Shown: positions 1 through 7,697 of the stretch, piece after piece
How positions within the stretch are numbered: the first letter of the stretch is position 1
How the letters are laid out: each line of letters starts with the position of its first letter
From: Paenibacillus sp. CF384
Lineage (GTDB): Bacteria; Bacillota; Bacilli; Paenibacillales; Paenibacillaceae
Reading direction: 5' to 3'
Length of the DNA: 64,000 bases
NCBI RefSeq assembly: GCF_900106745.1
Contig: NZ_FNNV01000010.1
Coordinates: 62,001-126,000 of the forward strand
Notes under the pieces: model-generated
Databases searched by the model: none
Told to the model about the DNA's origin: nothing
The model's input: only the letters and a program-made list of their open reading frames with translations
Position numbers and translations under genes: made by a program

Positions 1-1084
1 GGTCTACCGGTCCTGTGTACTCAGCACGAGGGCGAATCAGGCGGTTATTCTCGTATTGCTCAAGAATGTGCGCTGTCCATCCGGATGCACGGCTGATGGC
101 AAAGATCGGAGTGAAGAGGTCACGCGGAATTTCCAGCGTAGTGTAAACCGATGCGGAGTAGAAGTCAACATTTGGCTTCAGTCCCTTTTGTCCGGTTACA
201 AGCTCTTCGATCTTAACAGACATTTCGTAAAGCTCCATGTTGCCTGTCAGTTTGCCAAGCTCACGGGACATCTTCTGAAGATGCTTCGCGCGCGGATCGC
301 CGCCTTTGTATACGCGGTGACCGAAGCCCATGATCTTCTCTTTGTTCGCAAGCTTCGCGTTAATATAGGATTCTACATTATCGAAAGAGCCGATCTCTTC
401 AAGCATAACCATAACGGCTTCGTTCGCACCGCCGTGAAGAGGACCTTTCAAAGCGCCGATTGCGGATGTTACGCCGGAGTAAATATCCGAAAGCGTTGCA
501 ACCGTTACACGTGCTGCGAATGTGGATGCGTTAAGCTCGTGGTCTGCATGCAATACAAGCGCTTGATCCAGTGCTTTAACAGCTACTTGATCGGGCTCTT
601 GTCCTGTTAGCATGTAGAGGAAGTTGAAAGCAATGGAGACTCCGCTCTTCGGTGCTACCGGTTCTTGACCTTGGCGGATGCGTGCAAATGCCGCAACCAG
701 CGTAGGGATTTGAGCTTGGATCTTGATGGCTTTCTTGATATTCGCCTCTTGCGACATATCGTTAGCCGATTCGTCAAACAGGGCTAGACTTGAAACCGCT
801 GTACGAAGAGCTGCCATCGAATTTGTATTTTTAGGGTAGAGCTTCAATTGTTCCAGCACCCCTGCCGGTACAGTCGCAAACTCGTTAAGTTGACCAAGCA
901 ACTCGTCCAGTTCGGATTGGTTTGGCAGCTTGCCGTACCAGAGTAAGTAAGCCACTTCTTCAAAAGAAGCGTGCTCCGCAAGATCATCGATGTCGATTCC
1001 ACGATATGTCAGTACGCCATCGATGATCGAGCTGATCGAGGATGTCGTTGCGACAATGCCTTCTAGACCTTTGGTTGCTGTCAT
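1..1084 (-). CDS. citZ: Citrate synthase, C-terminus cut by window edge
   Basis: Condenses acetyl-CoA and oxaloacetate to citrate, the first step of the TCA cycle, in the cytoplasm. About 361 codons are present; only roughly ten C-terminal residues are missing beyond base 1. The catalytic residues of the family are visible: His182 in HADHELN, His256 in GFGHRVYK and Asp307 in NVDFYS. The start ATG at 1084 is preceded by AAAGGAGAGAG. The length and the ending typical of Bacillus CitZ favour citrate synthase over 2-methylcitrate synthase. The gene is transcribed leftwards, divergently from ppx; icd and mdh would be expected next but lie outside the window. Confidence 0.95.
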   Translation of the reverse strand, partial: MTATKGLEGIVATTSSISSIIDGVLTYRGIDIDDLAEHASFEEVAYLLWYGKLPNQSELDELLGQLNEFATVPAGVLEQLKLYPKNTNSMAALRTAVSSLALFDESANDMSQEANIKKAIKIQAQIPTLVAAFARIRQGQEPVAPKSGVSIAFNFLYMLTGQEPDQVAVKALDQALVLHADHELNASTFAARVTVATLSDIYSGVTSAIGALKGPLHGGANEAVMVMLEEIGSFDNVESYINAKLANKEKIMGFGHRVYKGGDPRAKHLQKMSRELGKLTGNMELYEMSVKIEELVTGQKGLKPNVDFYSASVYTTLEIPRDLFTPIFAISRASGWTAHILEQYENNRLIRPRAEYTGPVD

Positions 1085-1171
1085 TTTTCTCTCTCCTTTG
1101 ACCTCTTTTTATTTAAAATAATGGAGTCACAAATAACAATAATTGGATTCGAGTTCCCTATCGTCGTTCTA

Positions 1172-1200
1172 ATCATATCGGATTTTGACCGGGAAGTGAA
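1172..1200 (-). promoter_or_regulatory. Sigma-A promoter candidate for citZ
   Basis: On the minus strand TTCACT (1195-1200) and TATGAT (1172-1177) are separated by 17 bp, 4/6 and 5/6 matches to the sigma-A boxes. This leaves a leader of about 80 nt before citZ. No confident CcpC-type operator was recognised. Confidence 0.5.
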
Positions 1201-1338
1201 CAAAATCGGACATAAAATTGATTTATCGGCACCATAAAGGTTTTTTTCTTCACCTTTCCTGCAATGATTTTTCCCAAATTCCTATGCTTTTACCCTCATG
1301 AACAAGCACTTTATTGCACCGCTGTAGAAATGGTAAGA

Positions 1339-1347
1339 TGTGATAAT
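1339..1347 (+). promoter_or_regulatory. Extended -10 promoter candidate for ppx
   Basis: TGTGATAAT reads as an extended -10 (TGn then GATAAT), 38 bp before the ppx start. The only -35-like hexamer, TTGCAC at 1314-1319, lies 22 bp upstream, which is too far. Confidence 0.35.
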
Positions 1348-1385
1348 AGCATTAGAACTCGCATTGACACGAAAGGGGCTTACTT

Positions 1386-2915
1386 ATGACGGAACAGCGA
1401 ATTGGCATCATCGACGTCGGCTCCAACTCCATCCGGCTTGTCATCTATGAACGGACTTCCGGCGGCGCTCATCGCGTCATCGACGGAAGCAAACGTGCAG
1501 CCCGCCTCAGCGATCAATTGGACGATGAAGGAGCACTGCCTTCCGGCACAATTGACGAGCTTGTAGATATGATTAATCACTTTCGATTAATTTGCGCGCA
1601 TCATCGTACAGGACTTATTCGCGCTGTAGCAACCGCAGCTATTCGCAACGCATCGAACCGAAGTGAAGTGCTCCACCGAATCGAATCGAAAACAGGGCTG
1701 CCCATTGAATTGCTGTCAGGAGAAGAAGAAGCCGGGTACGGCTTTCTCGGCATGATCAATTCCATGGACATCCAAGACGGCTTCCTCATCGACATCGGCG
1801 GCGGAAGCACGGAAGTATCGCTATTTAAGAATCGCACGCTCGTACAAGCCGTTTCGTTCCCTTTCGGCTGCGTCAGCATGACTCGCCGGTTTGCCAAGGG
1901 AGGTATGTTAGCCGACCAGCAGCTACGAGAGCTCGAGCAGTATGTAACCGAATTTGTTGAACGTGAAACATGGCTTAAATTGAGTCCGGGAAACCCGCTA
2001 ATTGGAGTTGGAGGCACTGTGCGAGCACTCGGCAAGGTACATCAGGCACATACAAAGTACCCCTTCGAAAGCACTAACAACTACCCTTTATTGGCTCAGT
2101 CGACGGACAGTTTATTTGAACTGATGCGTAAGGAGCCTCTTGATAAGCGCAGTAAATTACCCGGCTTGTCGAAGGACAGGGTCGATATCATCGTCCCCGG
2201 CATTGCTATTCTACGTATGATTTATCGGCTCATAGGTGCCTCACATTATATCGTTTGCGGGGCAGGCTTGCGCGACGGTCTCTTCTACGCTACTCGCTTC
2301 CCAGAGCGGCCAAGGCTGGATGACGTCCTTACTTACAGCGTCAACAATCTGGCCGCCTTGCATCCCGAGGCGCCGACGCAGCATACCTCACAAGTCAATC
2401 GCATTGTGCTTAGCCTGATGGATGCGCTGCAATCGCAGGTGCGAAATCCGGTCCAGGCGCGGCAGCTGATTGATGTCGCTTCGATCCTTCACCGAATCGG
2501 AGCCAGCATCGATTATTACGATTATCGAAAGCATACCTTTTATCTGATGATCAATTCGCATATTAACGGACTATCGCATTTAGAGCTGCTTATATGCGCA
2601 TCCATCGCTTCCTTCAAAGGTAAAAATCGCGTCAAGCAAATTGCTGCAGCCTATAAACCGATGCTTAACGAAGAAGATATCAACCACATATGTCAGCTGG
2701 GTACCTTACTGCAGCTGGCCATCGCGCTCGATCGCAGTGAAACCCAAGCCATCGGCAAGCTCCTAATTGAGATTGCAGGCGGGAAGCTTCATCTGCGCGC
2801 CGTTCGCGCCGAAGGCATGCTCGCCGTTGAACGGAAAGAAGTCGACGCGCTCGCCGGTGACTTCAAGAAGGTATGGGGATTAATTCCCGTCCTCCATACG
2901 CCGGATTACCGATAA
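1386..2915 (+). CDS. ppx: Exopolyphosphatase, Ppx/GppA family
   Basis: Predicted to remove terminal phosphates from inorganic polyphosphate (or to hydrolyse pppGpp). The 509-residue protein has the actin-like Ppx/GppA fold: the N-terminal phosphate motif IDVGSNSIRL at residues 9-18, the ATSAIR-like ATAAIRNASN, and the second phosphate motif DIGGGSTEVSLF near residue 138. A C-terminal HD-like helical domain follows from about residue 310, giving the long two-domain form. The ATG at 1386 has GAAAGGGG upstream. Its 3' end overlaps that of the convergent ppk gene by 10 bp, so the gene for breaking down polyphosphate faces the gene for making it. Ppx and GppA cannot be told apart from sequence alone. 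Confidence 0.88.
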   Translation: MTEQRIGIIDVGSNSIRLVIYERTSGGAHRVIDGSKRAARLSDQLDDEGALPSGTIDELVDMINHFRLICAHHRTGLIRAVATAAIRNASNRSEVLHRIESKTGLPIELLSGEEEAGYGFLGMINSMDIQDGFLIDIGGGSTEVSLFKNRTLVQAVSFPFGCVSMTRRFAKGGMLADQQLRELEQYVTEFVERETWLKLSPGNPLIGVGGTVRALGKVHQAHTKYPFESTNNYPLLAQSTDSLFELMRKEPLDKRSKLPGLSKDRVDIIVPGIAILRMIYRLIGASHYIVCGAGLRDGLFYATRFPERPRLDDVLTYSVNNLAALHPEAPTQHTSQVNRIVLSLMDALQSQVRNPVQARQLIDVASILHRIGASIDYYDYRKHTFYLMINSHINGLSHLELLICASIASFKGKNRVKQIAAAYKPMLNEEDINHICQLGTLLQLAIALDRSETQAIGKLLIEIAGGKLHLRAVRAEGMLAVERKEVDALAGDFKKVWGLIPVLHTPDYR

Positions 2916-4972
2916 GTTTTCCATTTGCGAATGTTTTTCGCTTGAAATTGACTCCGCAGAACCGGAAGATCATTCTGAACTGGCTCGTAGTTTCCACTTG
3001 GTTGGAGCTCGCGGGCCTTTTTGTTGTCATCCAAGTTCAGACGCAGCACATTGAATAAGTTCCTGCGCAATCTCGCATCAAATACAGGACACATCAATTC
3101 GATTCGGCGGGTTAGGTTTCGCGTCATCCAGTCTGCACTGGATAAGTACAGCTCCTCTTCGCCCCCGTTATGGAAATAAATGATGCGCGAATGCTCTAAG
3201 AACCGGTCAACGATACTAATCACTCGGATATTGCTGCTTTGGCCGGGTACGCCCGGTCTTAAACAGCATACGCCGCGAATAATCAGCTCAATCTTGACAC
3301 CGGCCTGCGACGCCTCATACAGCTTATCGATCATTTCTTGATGCGATAGGCTGTTCATTTTTGCGATGATATGAGCAGGTTTGCCTGCTGCCGCGTGGGC
3401 GATCTCGCGATCAATCAAATCAAACAGCTTCTCCTTCAGGTCAGACGGAGCGACGCCGAATGCTTTCCATTCGTAAGGAGACGAATAGCCTGTTACCTCG
3501 TTGAACAACGCCGATGCATCGGCACCGATAATCGGATGCGATGTAAACAGTCCGATGTCTGTGTACAGTTTGGCCGTACTGTCATTATAGTTACCTGTAC
3601 CGACATGCACGTATCGGCGAAGCATGCCTTGTTCCCTGCGCACCACGAGCGTGATCTTGGCATGCGTCTTTAATCCGACAAGACCATATACGACATGACA
3701 GCCCGCCTTCTCAAGCTGCCTCGCCCATGCAATATTACGCTCCTCATCAAACCGTGCTTTAAGCTCCACGACCACCGTTACCTGCTTGCCGGACTCCGCC
3801 GCCATGGCGAGCGCCTGAACAAGCGCGGATTGACCGCTGACCCTGTACAACGTCATTTTGATCGCAAGCACATCAGGATCCTCTGCAGCCTCCGCTACAA
3901 AATCACTTACCGCCTCAAACGACTCATACGGATGGTACAGAAGCACATCCTCCTGCCGGATAACGGAGAAGATATCATCCGAATGTTCAAACTCTTGGGG
4001 GTAAACGGGCTCAATCCGTTCAAACAACAACGATTCATAGCTGGGCGACAGCGAATTGGCAAAGCGCATCAGAAAACTCAGGTCGAGCGGCCCGTCGATT
4101 TCAAATACATTTTCCCCCTGCTCAAGCTCTTCCTTCAGCATTTGAAGGGCATACGGGTGTATACCCTTCCCATATTCCAAACGAACCGGAAGTCCCCATC
4201 TGCGGCGGCGAAGCTCCTTCTCGATTTCCTCGAGCAAGTCCTCGGCGCCTTCTTCATTCAGCGTCAAATCGGCATTACGCGTTAAACGAAACGGATCCAC
4301 CGCTATCGTCGTATAACCGTTAAACAATGTGTTGATATGTCGTTCAATCAGCTCTTCAAGAAGCACGAATTCATTCTTCTTGCTGTTTACTCGTCCCGGT
4401 ACGGAAATAAACCGCTGCAGGATCGAAGGCACTTGAACGATTGCGAAGAAAGGCTCTTCTTCCTCCGGCATATTCTCCCGTCCCAGAATAACGGACAGAT
4501 AGAGCTCCTTCGTATGCAGCAACGGGAACGGACGGCTTTGATCCACCGCCATCGGCGTCAGCACCGGAAACACAATGTCATAGAAATATTCATCTACAGC
4601 CTTGAGCTGCTGTGCATTTAGTTCTTCAATGGGACGGAAGCAGATGCCTTCCTTTGCCAAGCCGCGCATGACTTCGCGGTACGTGCGGTATTGATCCGCA
4701 ACCATTTGATTCGTACGTTTCATTAATCGCTTCCACAGGCCGGCAGGTGTATAGCCAGTGAAATCCCGCTTCGTATAGCCTGCTTTCATTTGATCTTGAA
4801 TGCCTGCAACGCGCACACTCATAAATTCATCCAAGTTGCTTGAGACAATTGCCAGAAATTTGGCTCGCTCGAGCAGCGGATTATCGGGGTCCTGTGCTTC
4901 TTCAAGCACTCTTCGATTGAATTCGACCCAGCTTAAGTCGCGGTTTACATATGGTGATATCGTTTTATTCAT
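2906..4972 (-). CDS. ppk: Polyphosphate kinase 1
   Basis: Reversibly polymerises the gamma-phosphate of ATP into long-chain polyphosphate. The 688-residue protein covers all Ppk1 domains: the N-terminal helical domain starting SPYVNRDLSWVEFNRRVLEE, the middle domain, and two phospholipase-D-like C-terminal domains. The two family histidines are in KTHAKITLV and HVGTGNYND; the first is the autophosphorylation site. The ATG at 4972 has AGGAGG 7 bp upstream. The stop codon lies inside the last codons of the convergent ppx gene, so the two transcripts must be antisense at their 3' ends unless termination is very tight. No clear terminator hairpin is present at the junction. Confidence 0.96.
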   Translation of the reverse strand: MNKTISPYVNRDLSWVEFNRRVLEEAQDPDNPLLERAKFLAIVSSNLDEFMSVRVAGIQDQMKAGYTKRDFTGYTPAGLWKRLMKRTNQMVADQYRTYREVMRGLAKEGICFRPIEELNAQQLKAVDEYFYDIVFPVLTPMAVDQSRPFPLLHTKELYLSVILGRENMPEEEEPFFAIVQVPSILQRFISVPGRVNSKKNEFVLLEELIERHINTLFNGYTTIAVDPFRLTRNADLTLNEEGAEDLLEEIEKELRRRRWGLPVRLEYGKGIHPYALQMLKEELEQGENVFEIDGPLDLSFLMRFANSLSPSYESLLFERIEPVYPQEFEHSDDIFSVIRQEDVLLYHPYESFEAVSDFVAEAAEDPDVLAIKMTLYRVSGQSALVQALAMAAESGKQVTVVVELKARFDEERNIAWARQLEKAGCHVVYGLVGLKTHAKITLVVRREQGMLRRYVHVGTGNYNDSTAKLYTDIGLFTSHPIIGADASALFNEVTGYSSPYEWKAFGVAPSDLKEKLFDLIDREIAHAAAGKPAHIIAKMNSLSHQEMIDKLYEASQAGVKIELIIRGVCCLRPGVPGQSSNIRVISIVDRFLEHSRIIYFHNGGEEELYLSSADWMTRNLTRRIELMCPVFDARLRRNLFNVLRLNLDDNKKARELQPSGNYEPVQNDLPVLRSQFQAKNIRKWKTYR

Positions 4973-5109
4973 TCCGGATCCTCCTGCTTGTCGATTATCC
5001 CAATTATGTAGTTTGTTTGTTTCTTCCTTATTAAACTATTGTAAACGCCATGTAAAGACGAGACTTTATGACTAAATTTTTTTTTTGATAAACATCGAAA
5101 TATCGCCTA

Positions 5110-5118
5110 TGCTACAAT
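5110..5118 (+). promoter_or_regulatory. Extended -10 promoter candidate for ytvI
   Basis: TGCTACAAT is a good extended -10 box (TGn plus TACAAT) 57 bp before the ytvI start. TTGATA at 5085-5090 is 22 bp away, too distant for a standard -35. Confidence 0.4.
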
Positions 5119-5175
5119 TATACAATAAGAAGAGGAACGTTTTTCCTGTTTCACATTTGAAGGAGTGATCGCTGT

Positions 5176-6297
5176 ATGGACCGTGTCATATGGAAGCGTA
5201 TCTGGCGCATTTTAATGCTCGTTGCCGGAATCGTAGCATTCGTGCTTGCTGTCGTATATGTAACTCCGCTTGTGTATCCGTTTCTGCTGGGATGGCTGCT
5301 TGCTTACGCCATAAATCCCATTGTTAATCTTTTGCAAAGAAGACTTAAGGTACCGCGCTGGATTGGCGTTACGTTCACGCTCTTGGTTTTCGTTGCCGCG
5401 ATGGTGACCATCGTTTCCGCGCTCGTGACGCGAATCGTGGTGGAAATCATTCATTTGTCCAAATCGCTAAGCAGCTCCATTGACTGGTGGCGCGATCAGT
5501 TCGAAATCATTGTCGCTTCCCCGGAGATTCAGAACTTGATCGAGAAGCTCAACGCGTTCTATCAAGATAATCCCAATTATCAAGAAACGATTAATTCAAA
5601 GATTAACGATACGGCTAATTTATTGGCACAAACGAGTACCAATATTATAACCTATTTCTTAAACGGGATCGTTAGCATCATTACATCGCTGCCGAATGTA
5701 GCCACCATCATGGTCGTCGTTCTGCTCGCGGCTTTCTTCATAAGCAAAGACTGGAGCCAGCATGTCAGACGCATGTCCCATTGGTTTCCCGCCGAACTTC
5801 GCAAGTCCATATCCATCGTTTGGGCCGATTTGCAAAAAGCCTTGTTTGGGTATGTACGTGCACAGTTCATTATGATTTCCATCACAGCCATTGTGGTAAC
5901 CGTTGGTCTGCTTATCATAGGAGTCGACTATGCGGTCACGATCGGTATGCTGATCGGGCTTGTCGACCTGCTCCCTTATCTCGGTGTCGGAGCCGCTATG
6001 GTACCTTGGATCGCCTATACTTTTATATATGGCGATGTATCGCTCGGAATCAGTTTATCTATTCTATACGGCGTCATCCTCGTTGCACGACAAATGATTG
6101 AGCCGAAAGTACTCGCGACCAGCGTCGGTCTCGATCCACTGCCGACACTCATTGCGATGTTCGTCGGCCTCAAGCTGTTCGGGGTACTCGGACTGATTAT
6201 CGGGCCGGTTTCACTCGTAATCTTGACCGCTATACATAGAGCGAATGTGTTTCGGGATTTGTATTGGTTTGTGGTTCGTGGGCCAAAGCCGAAATAG
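5176..6297 (+). CDS. ytvI: AI-2E family membrane protein, sporulation type YtvI
   Basis: A 373-residue polytopic membrane protein of the AI-2E/PerM family. It begins with two adjacent transmembrane segments (about residues 11-50). A soluble amphipathic section (about 85-155) follows, then five or six further segments, including the family motif GLVDLLPYLGVGAAMVPW near residue 260. The RBS AGGAGTG sits 8 bp before the ATG. In B. subtilis ytvI lies beside fxsA, pyk and citZ and is annotated as a sporulation integral membrane protein. The neighbourhood is kept here, but the gene is turned to the plus strand with ppx and ppk between it and citZ. The transported substrate is unknown. Confidence 0.85.
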   Translation: MDRVIWKRIWRILMLVAGIVAFVLAVVYVTPLVYPFLLGWLLAYAINPIVNLLQRRLKVPRWIGVTFTLLVFVAAMVTIVSALVTRIVVEIIHLSKSLSSSIDWWRDQFEIIVASPEIQNLIEKLNAFYQDNPNYQETINSKINDTANLLAQTSTNIITYFLNGIVSIITSLPNVATIMVVVLLAAFFISKDWSQHVRRMSHWFPAELRKSISIVWADLQKALFGYVRAQFIMISITAIVVTVGLLIIGVDYAVTIGMLIGLVDLLPYLGVGAAMVPWIAYTFIYGDVSLGISLSILYGVILVARQMIEPKVLATSVGLDPLPTLIAMFVGLKLFGVLGLIIGPVSLVILTAIHRANVFRDLYWFVVRGPKPK

Positions 6298-6300
6298 GTA

Positions 6301-6570
6301 GGGGGAGCTTCCCCCTTGGACCCCATTGATTAAACATTCAAAACTATTAATTCTAAATACACCCCCTACGTTAGAGACCCCCTAAATCCCCCTAGAAGGG
6401 GGACCCCGAGGGACCCGTCCCTCTGGACACCCGGAAGGTTGGCGGTGGAGCTGCTAAGCAGCTCCTTAGTTACATCGTGCCCAGTACTCGCTTTCGTCCC
6501 TACGGGACACGCTTTCAGTTTTGGCGCTCCTGATAGAAAAGAAGCTTGGCCTTTGGCCAAGCTTCTTTTC
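6301..6570. repeat. Array of six short-loop hairpins after ytvI
   Basis: The 396-bp gap 6298-6693 between convergent ytvI and fxsA holds no gene but six consecutive perfect inverted repeats with 2-3 nt loops. They are 6301-6315 (6-bp stem), 6387-6403 (7 bp), 6408-6423 (7 bp), 6447-6465 (8 bp), 6496-6508 (5 bp) and 6536-6570 (16 bp). The last is the obvious terminator; the others are C/G-run hairpins. A 12-bp direct repeat, ACATTCAAAACT, occurs at 6334-6345 and again at 6582-6593, bracketing all but the first hairpin. The segment may be a repetitive extragenic element. Bases 6594-6693 show nothing further. Confidence 0.7.
6536..6570. terminator. Strong bidirectional terminator between ytvI and fxsA
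   Basis: A perfect 16-bp inverted repeat with a TTT loop: left arm 6536-6551, right arm 6555-6570. Each arm ends in TTTTC on its outgoing strand. It serves the convergent ytvI (plus) and fxsA (minus) transcripts. Confidence 0.85.
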
Positions 6571-6693
6571 CTGTATACACTACATTCAAAACTGTAACGG
6601 TTGTCACAGAGGCTATTTTGCATATAATCCCCATTTTTATTAGCTAAGGGTTGCAACTTCGCAGCGTTTCTTTGATGCTTCAAGCCCGCTTGT

Positions 6694-7086
6694 CTACCTT
6701 CTGCGAATAGTTAGCGAGCCGTTGCGGAGCTTCTTCTCTAACCAGCGAAGCATGAGCAATCGGTAGAAGGGGCGTGTGAATGGGAGCAGCAAGGTCACGC
6801 CGATGATGTCGGTGAAGAAGCCGGGCATGAGCAGCAGCAGTCCGCCAATGAGTATGCAGATACCGTTTAGCATGGCGTGGCCAGGGGGTCTGCCGCTTTG
6901 GATTTGGGCTTGGACATCCATGAATGCTTTGCGACCTTCGCTTCTGGCTAACTGCGCTCCTGCGAAACCCGTAATGAGTATGAGGCCGAAGGTTGACCAG
7001 CCGCCGATGATGTGGCCCATCTTGATAATGCCCCACATCTCGATGGCGGGAACGATAATTATTGCGGCGATAATCCATTTCAGCAT
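6694..7086 (-). CDS. fxsA: FxsA family membrane protein
   Basis: A 130-residue membrane protein of the FxsA family (the E. coli member modulates phage exclusion; the B. subtilis homologue is beside ytvI). Hydrophobic segments lie at about residues 4-22, 28-45 and 76-105, followed by a basic tail ending RRR. The start MLKWIIAAI is chosen because GAGGGAGG lies 8 bp upstream; a longer frame exists but has no RBS. The RBS is inside the last codons of the thioesterase gene and only 1 bp separates the two genes, so they are co-transcribed. Cellular role in Gram-positive bacteria is not established. Confidence 0.85.
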   Translation of the reverse strand: MLKWIIAAIIIVPAIEMWGIIKMGHIIGGWSTFGLILITGFAGAQLARSEGRKAFMDVQAQIQSGRPPGHAMLNGICILIGGLLLLMPGFFTDIIGVTLLLPFTRPFYRLLMLRWLEKKLRNGSLTIRRR

Positions 7087-7087
7087 A

Positions 7088-7606
7088 TTAGCAGCCTCCC
7101 TCTTCCTTGTGCGGCACGACTCCATCTGCAACAGCCTGCATCATGCTGTAAAGCGCAGGAAGCAGCTTATCCAGCCTCGAAGGCCGCCAATCCCGGTTAA
7201 CCCACACATGCCGAGTCCCACCTCGTACAAGCAGCTTCCCAGGCGGCTCATTGCCTTGAAACCAACCTAGCGAAATGTGGTCCGTATCTTCGACAAGGCG
7301 GATCTCCGAACGAAATGATACACGAATGGGTGAAAATTGTTCTAAACGCGTACAGATGATGACGTTATTATCATACCGGGCCGGCGATACATAAGAACAG
7401 TCCAAGTCGACGACCGGCAGGAGCAAGCCTTGCTTCTCCACCGTTTCATAAGTCATCCCCAAAGCTCGAACAAGCTCAGTACGGCCAATTTCAAACCATG
7501 TCACATAGTTCCCATGAAACACTACGCCCATCTGATCCGTTTCCTGATACCGTACGCGAAGGGGATGCAAATGCCAGAGAATGTTCTCTTTATCTGCTTC
7601 TGTCAT
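7088..7606 (-). CDS. Acyl-CoA thioesterase, 4-hydroxybenzoyl-CoA thioesterase family
   Basis: A hot-dog fold hydrolase of about 172 residues, expected to cleave acyl-CoA thioesters. The N-terminal signature RVRYQETDQMGVVFHGNY followed by WFEIGRTE is that of the YbgC/4HBT family, with the catalytic Asp in TDQMG. The start MTEADKENI at 7606 is preferred because AAAGGATGG lies upstream; an ATG four codons earlier has no room for an RBS. The gene sits 91 bp downstream of pyk, past its terminator, and directly upstream of fxsA. In this position in related genomes it is usually called acyl-CoA thioesterase. The physiological substrate cannot be read from sequence. Confidence 0.88.
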   Translation of the reverse strand: MTEADKENILWHLHPLRVRYQETDQMGVVFHGNYVTWFEIGRTELVRALGMTYETVEKQGLLLPVVDLDCSYVSPARYDNNVIICTRLEQFSPIRVSFRSEIRLVEDTDHISLGWFQGNEPPGKLLVRGGTRHVWVNRDWRPSRLDKLLPALYSMMQAVADGVVPHKEEGGC

Positions 7607-7647
7607 GCTTGAATCCATCCTTTATCCAGATATCGCACCGTATAGCC

Positions 7648-7676
7648 AAAAAGCGACGGTGCTTGCGCACCATCGC
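7648..7676 (-). terminator. Terminator of the acc-pyk operon
   Basis: On the minus strand a 10-bp stem with one G-U pair (arms 7667-7676 and 7653-7662) and a 4-nt loop is followed by five Ts (7648-7652), 22 bp past the pyk stop. Confidence 0.8.
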
Positions 7677-7697
7677 TTCTATTTTACAAAGCATGCC

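Larger units (their letters stand above)
1085..1385. other. Divergent intergenic region citZ/ppx
   Basis: 301 bp between two divergent genes. It holds the citZ promoter candidate and, for ppx, an extended -10 box TGTGATAAT at 1339-1347 without a convincing -35. No RNA gene, riboswitch or convincing inverted repeat was seen. Confidence 0.6.

Noticed and set aside
5085-5118. Standard -35/-10 pair TTGATA and TACAAT before ytvI
   Set aside because: The spacing of 22 bp is too long for sigma-A, so only the extended -10 box was kept.
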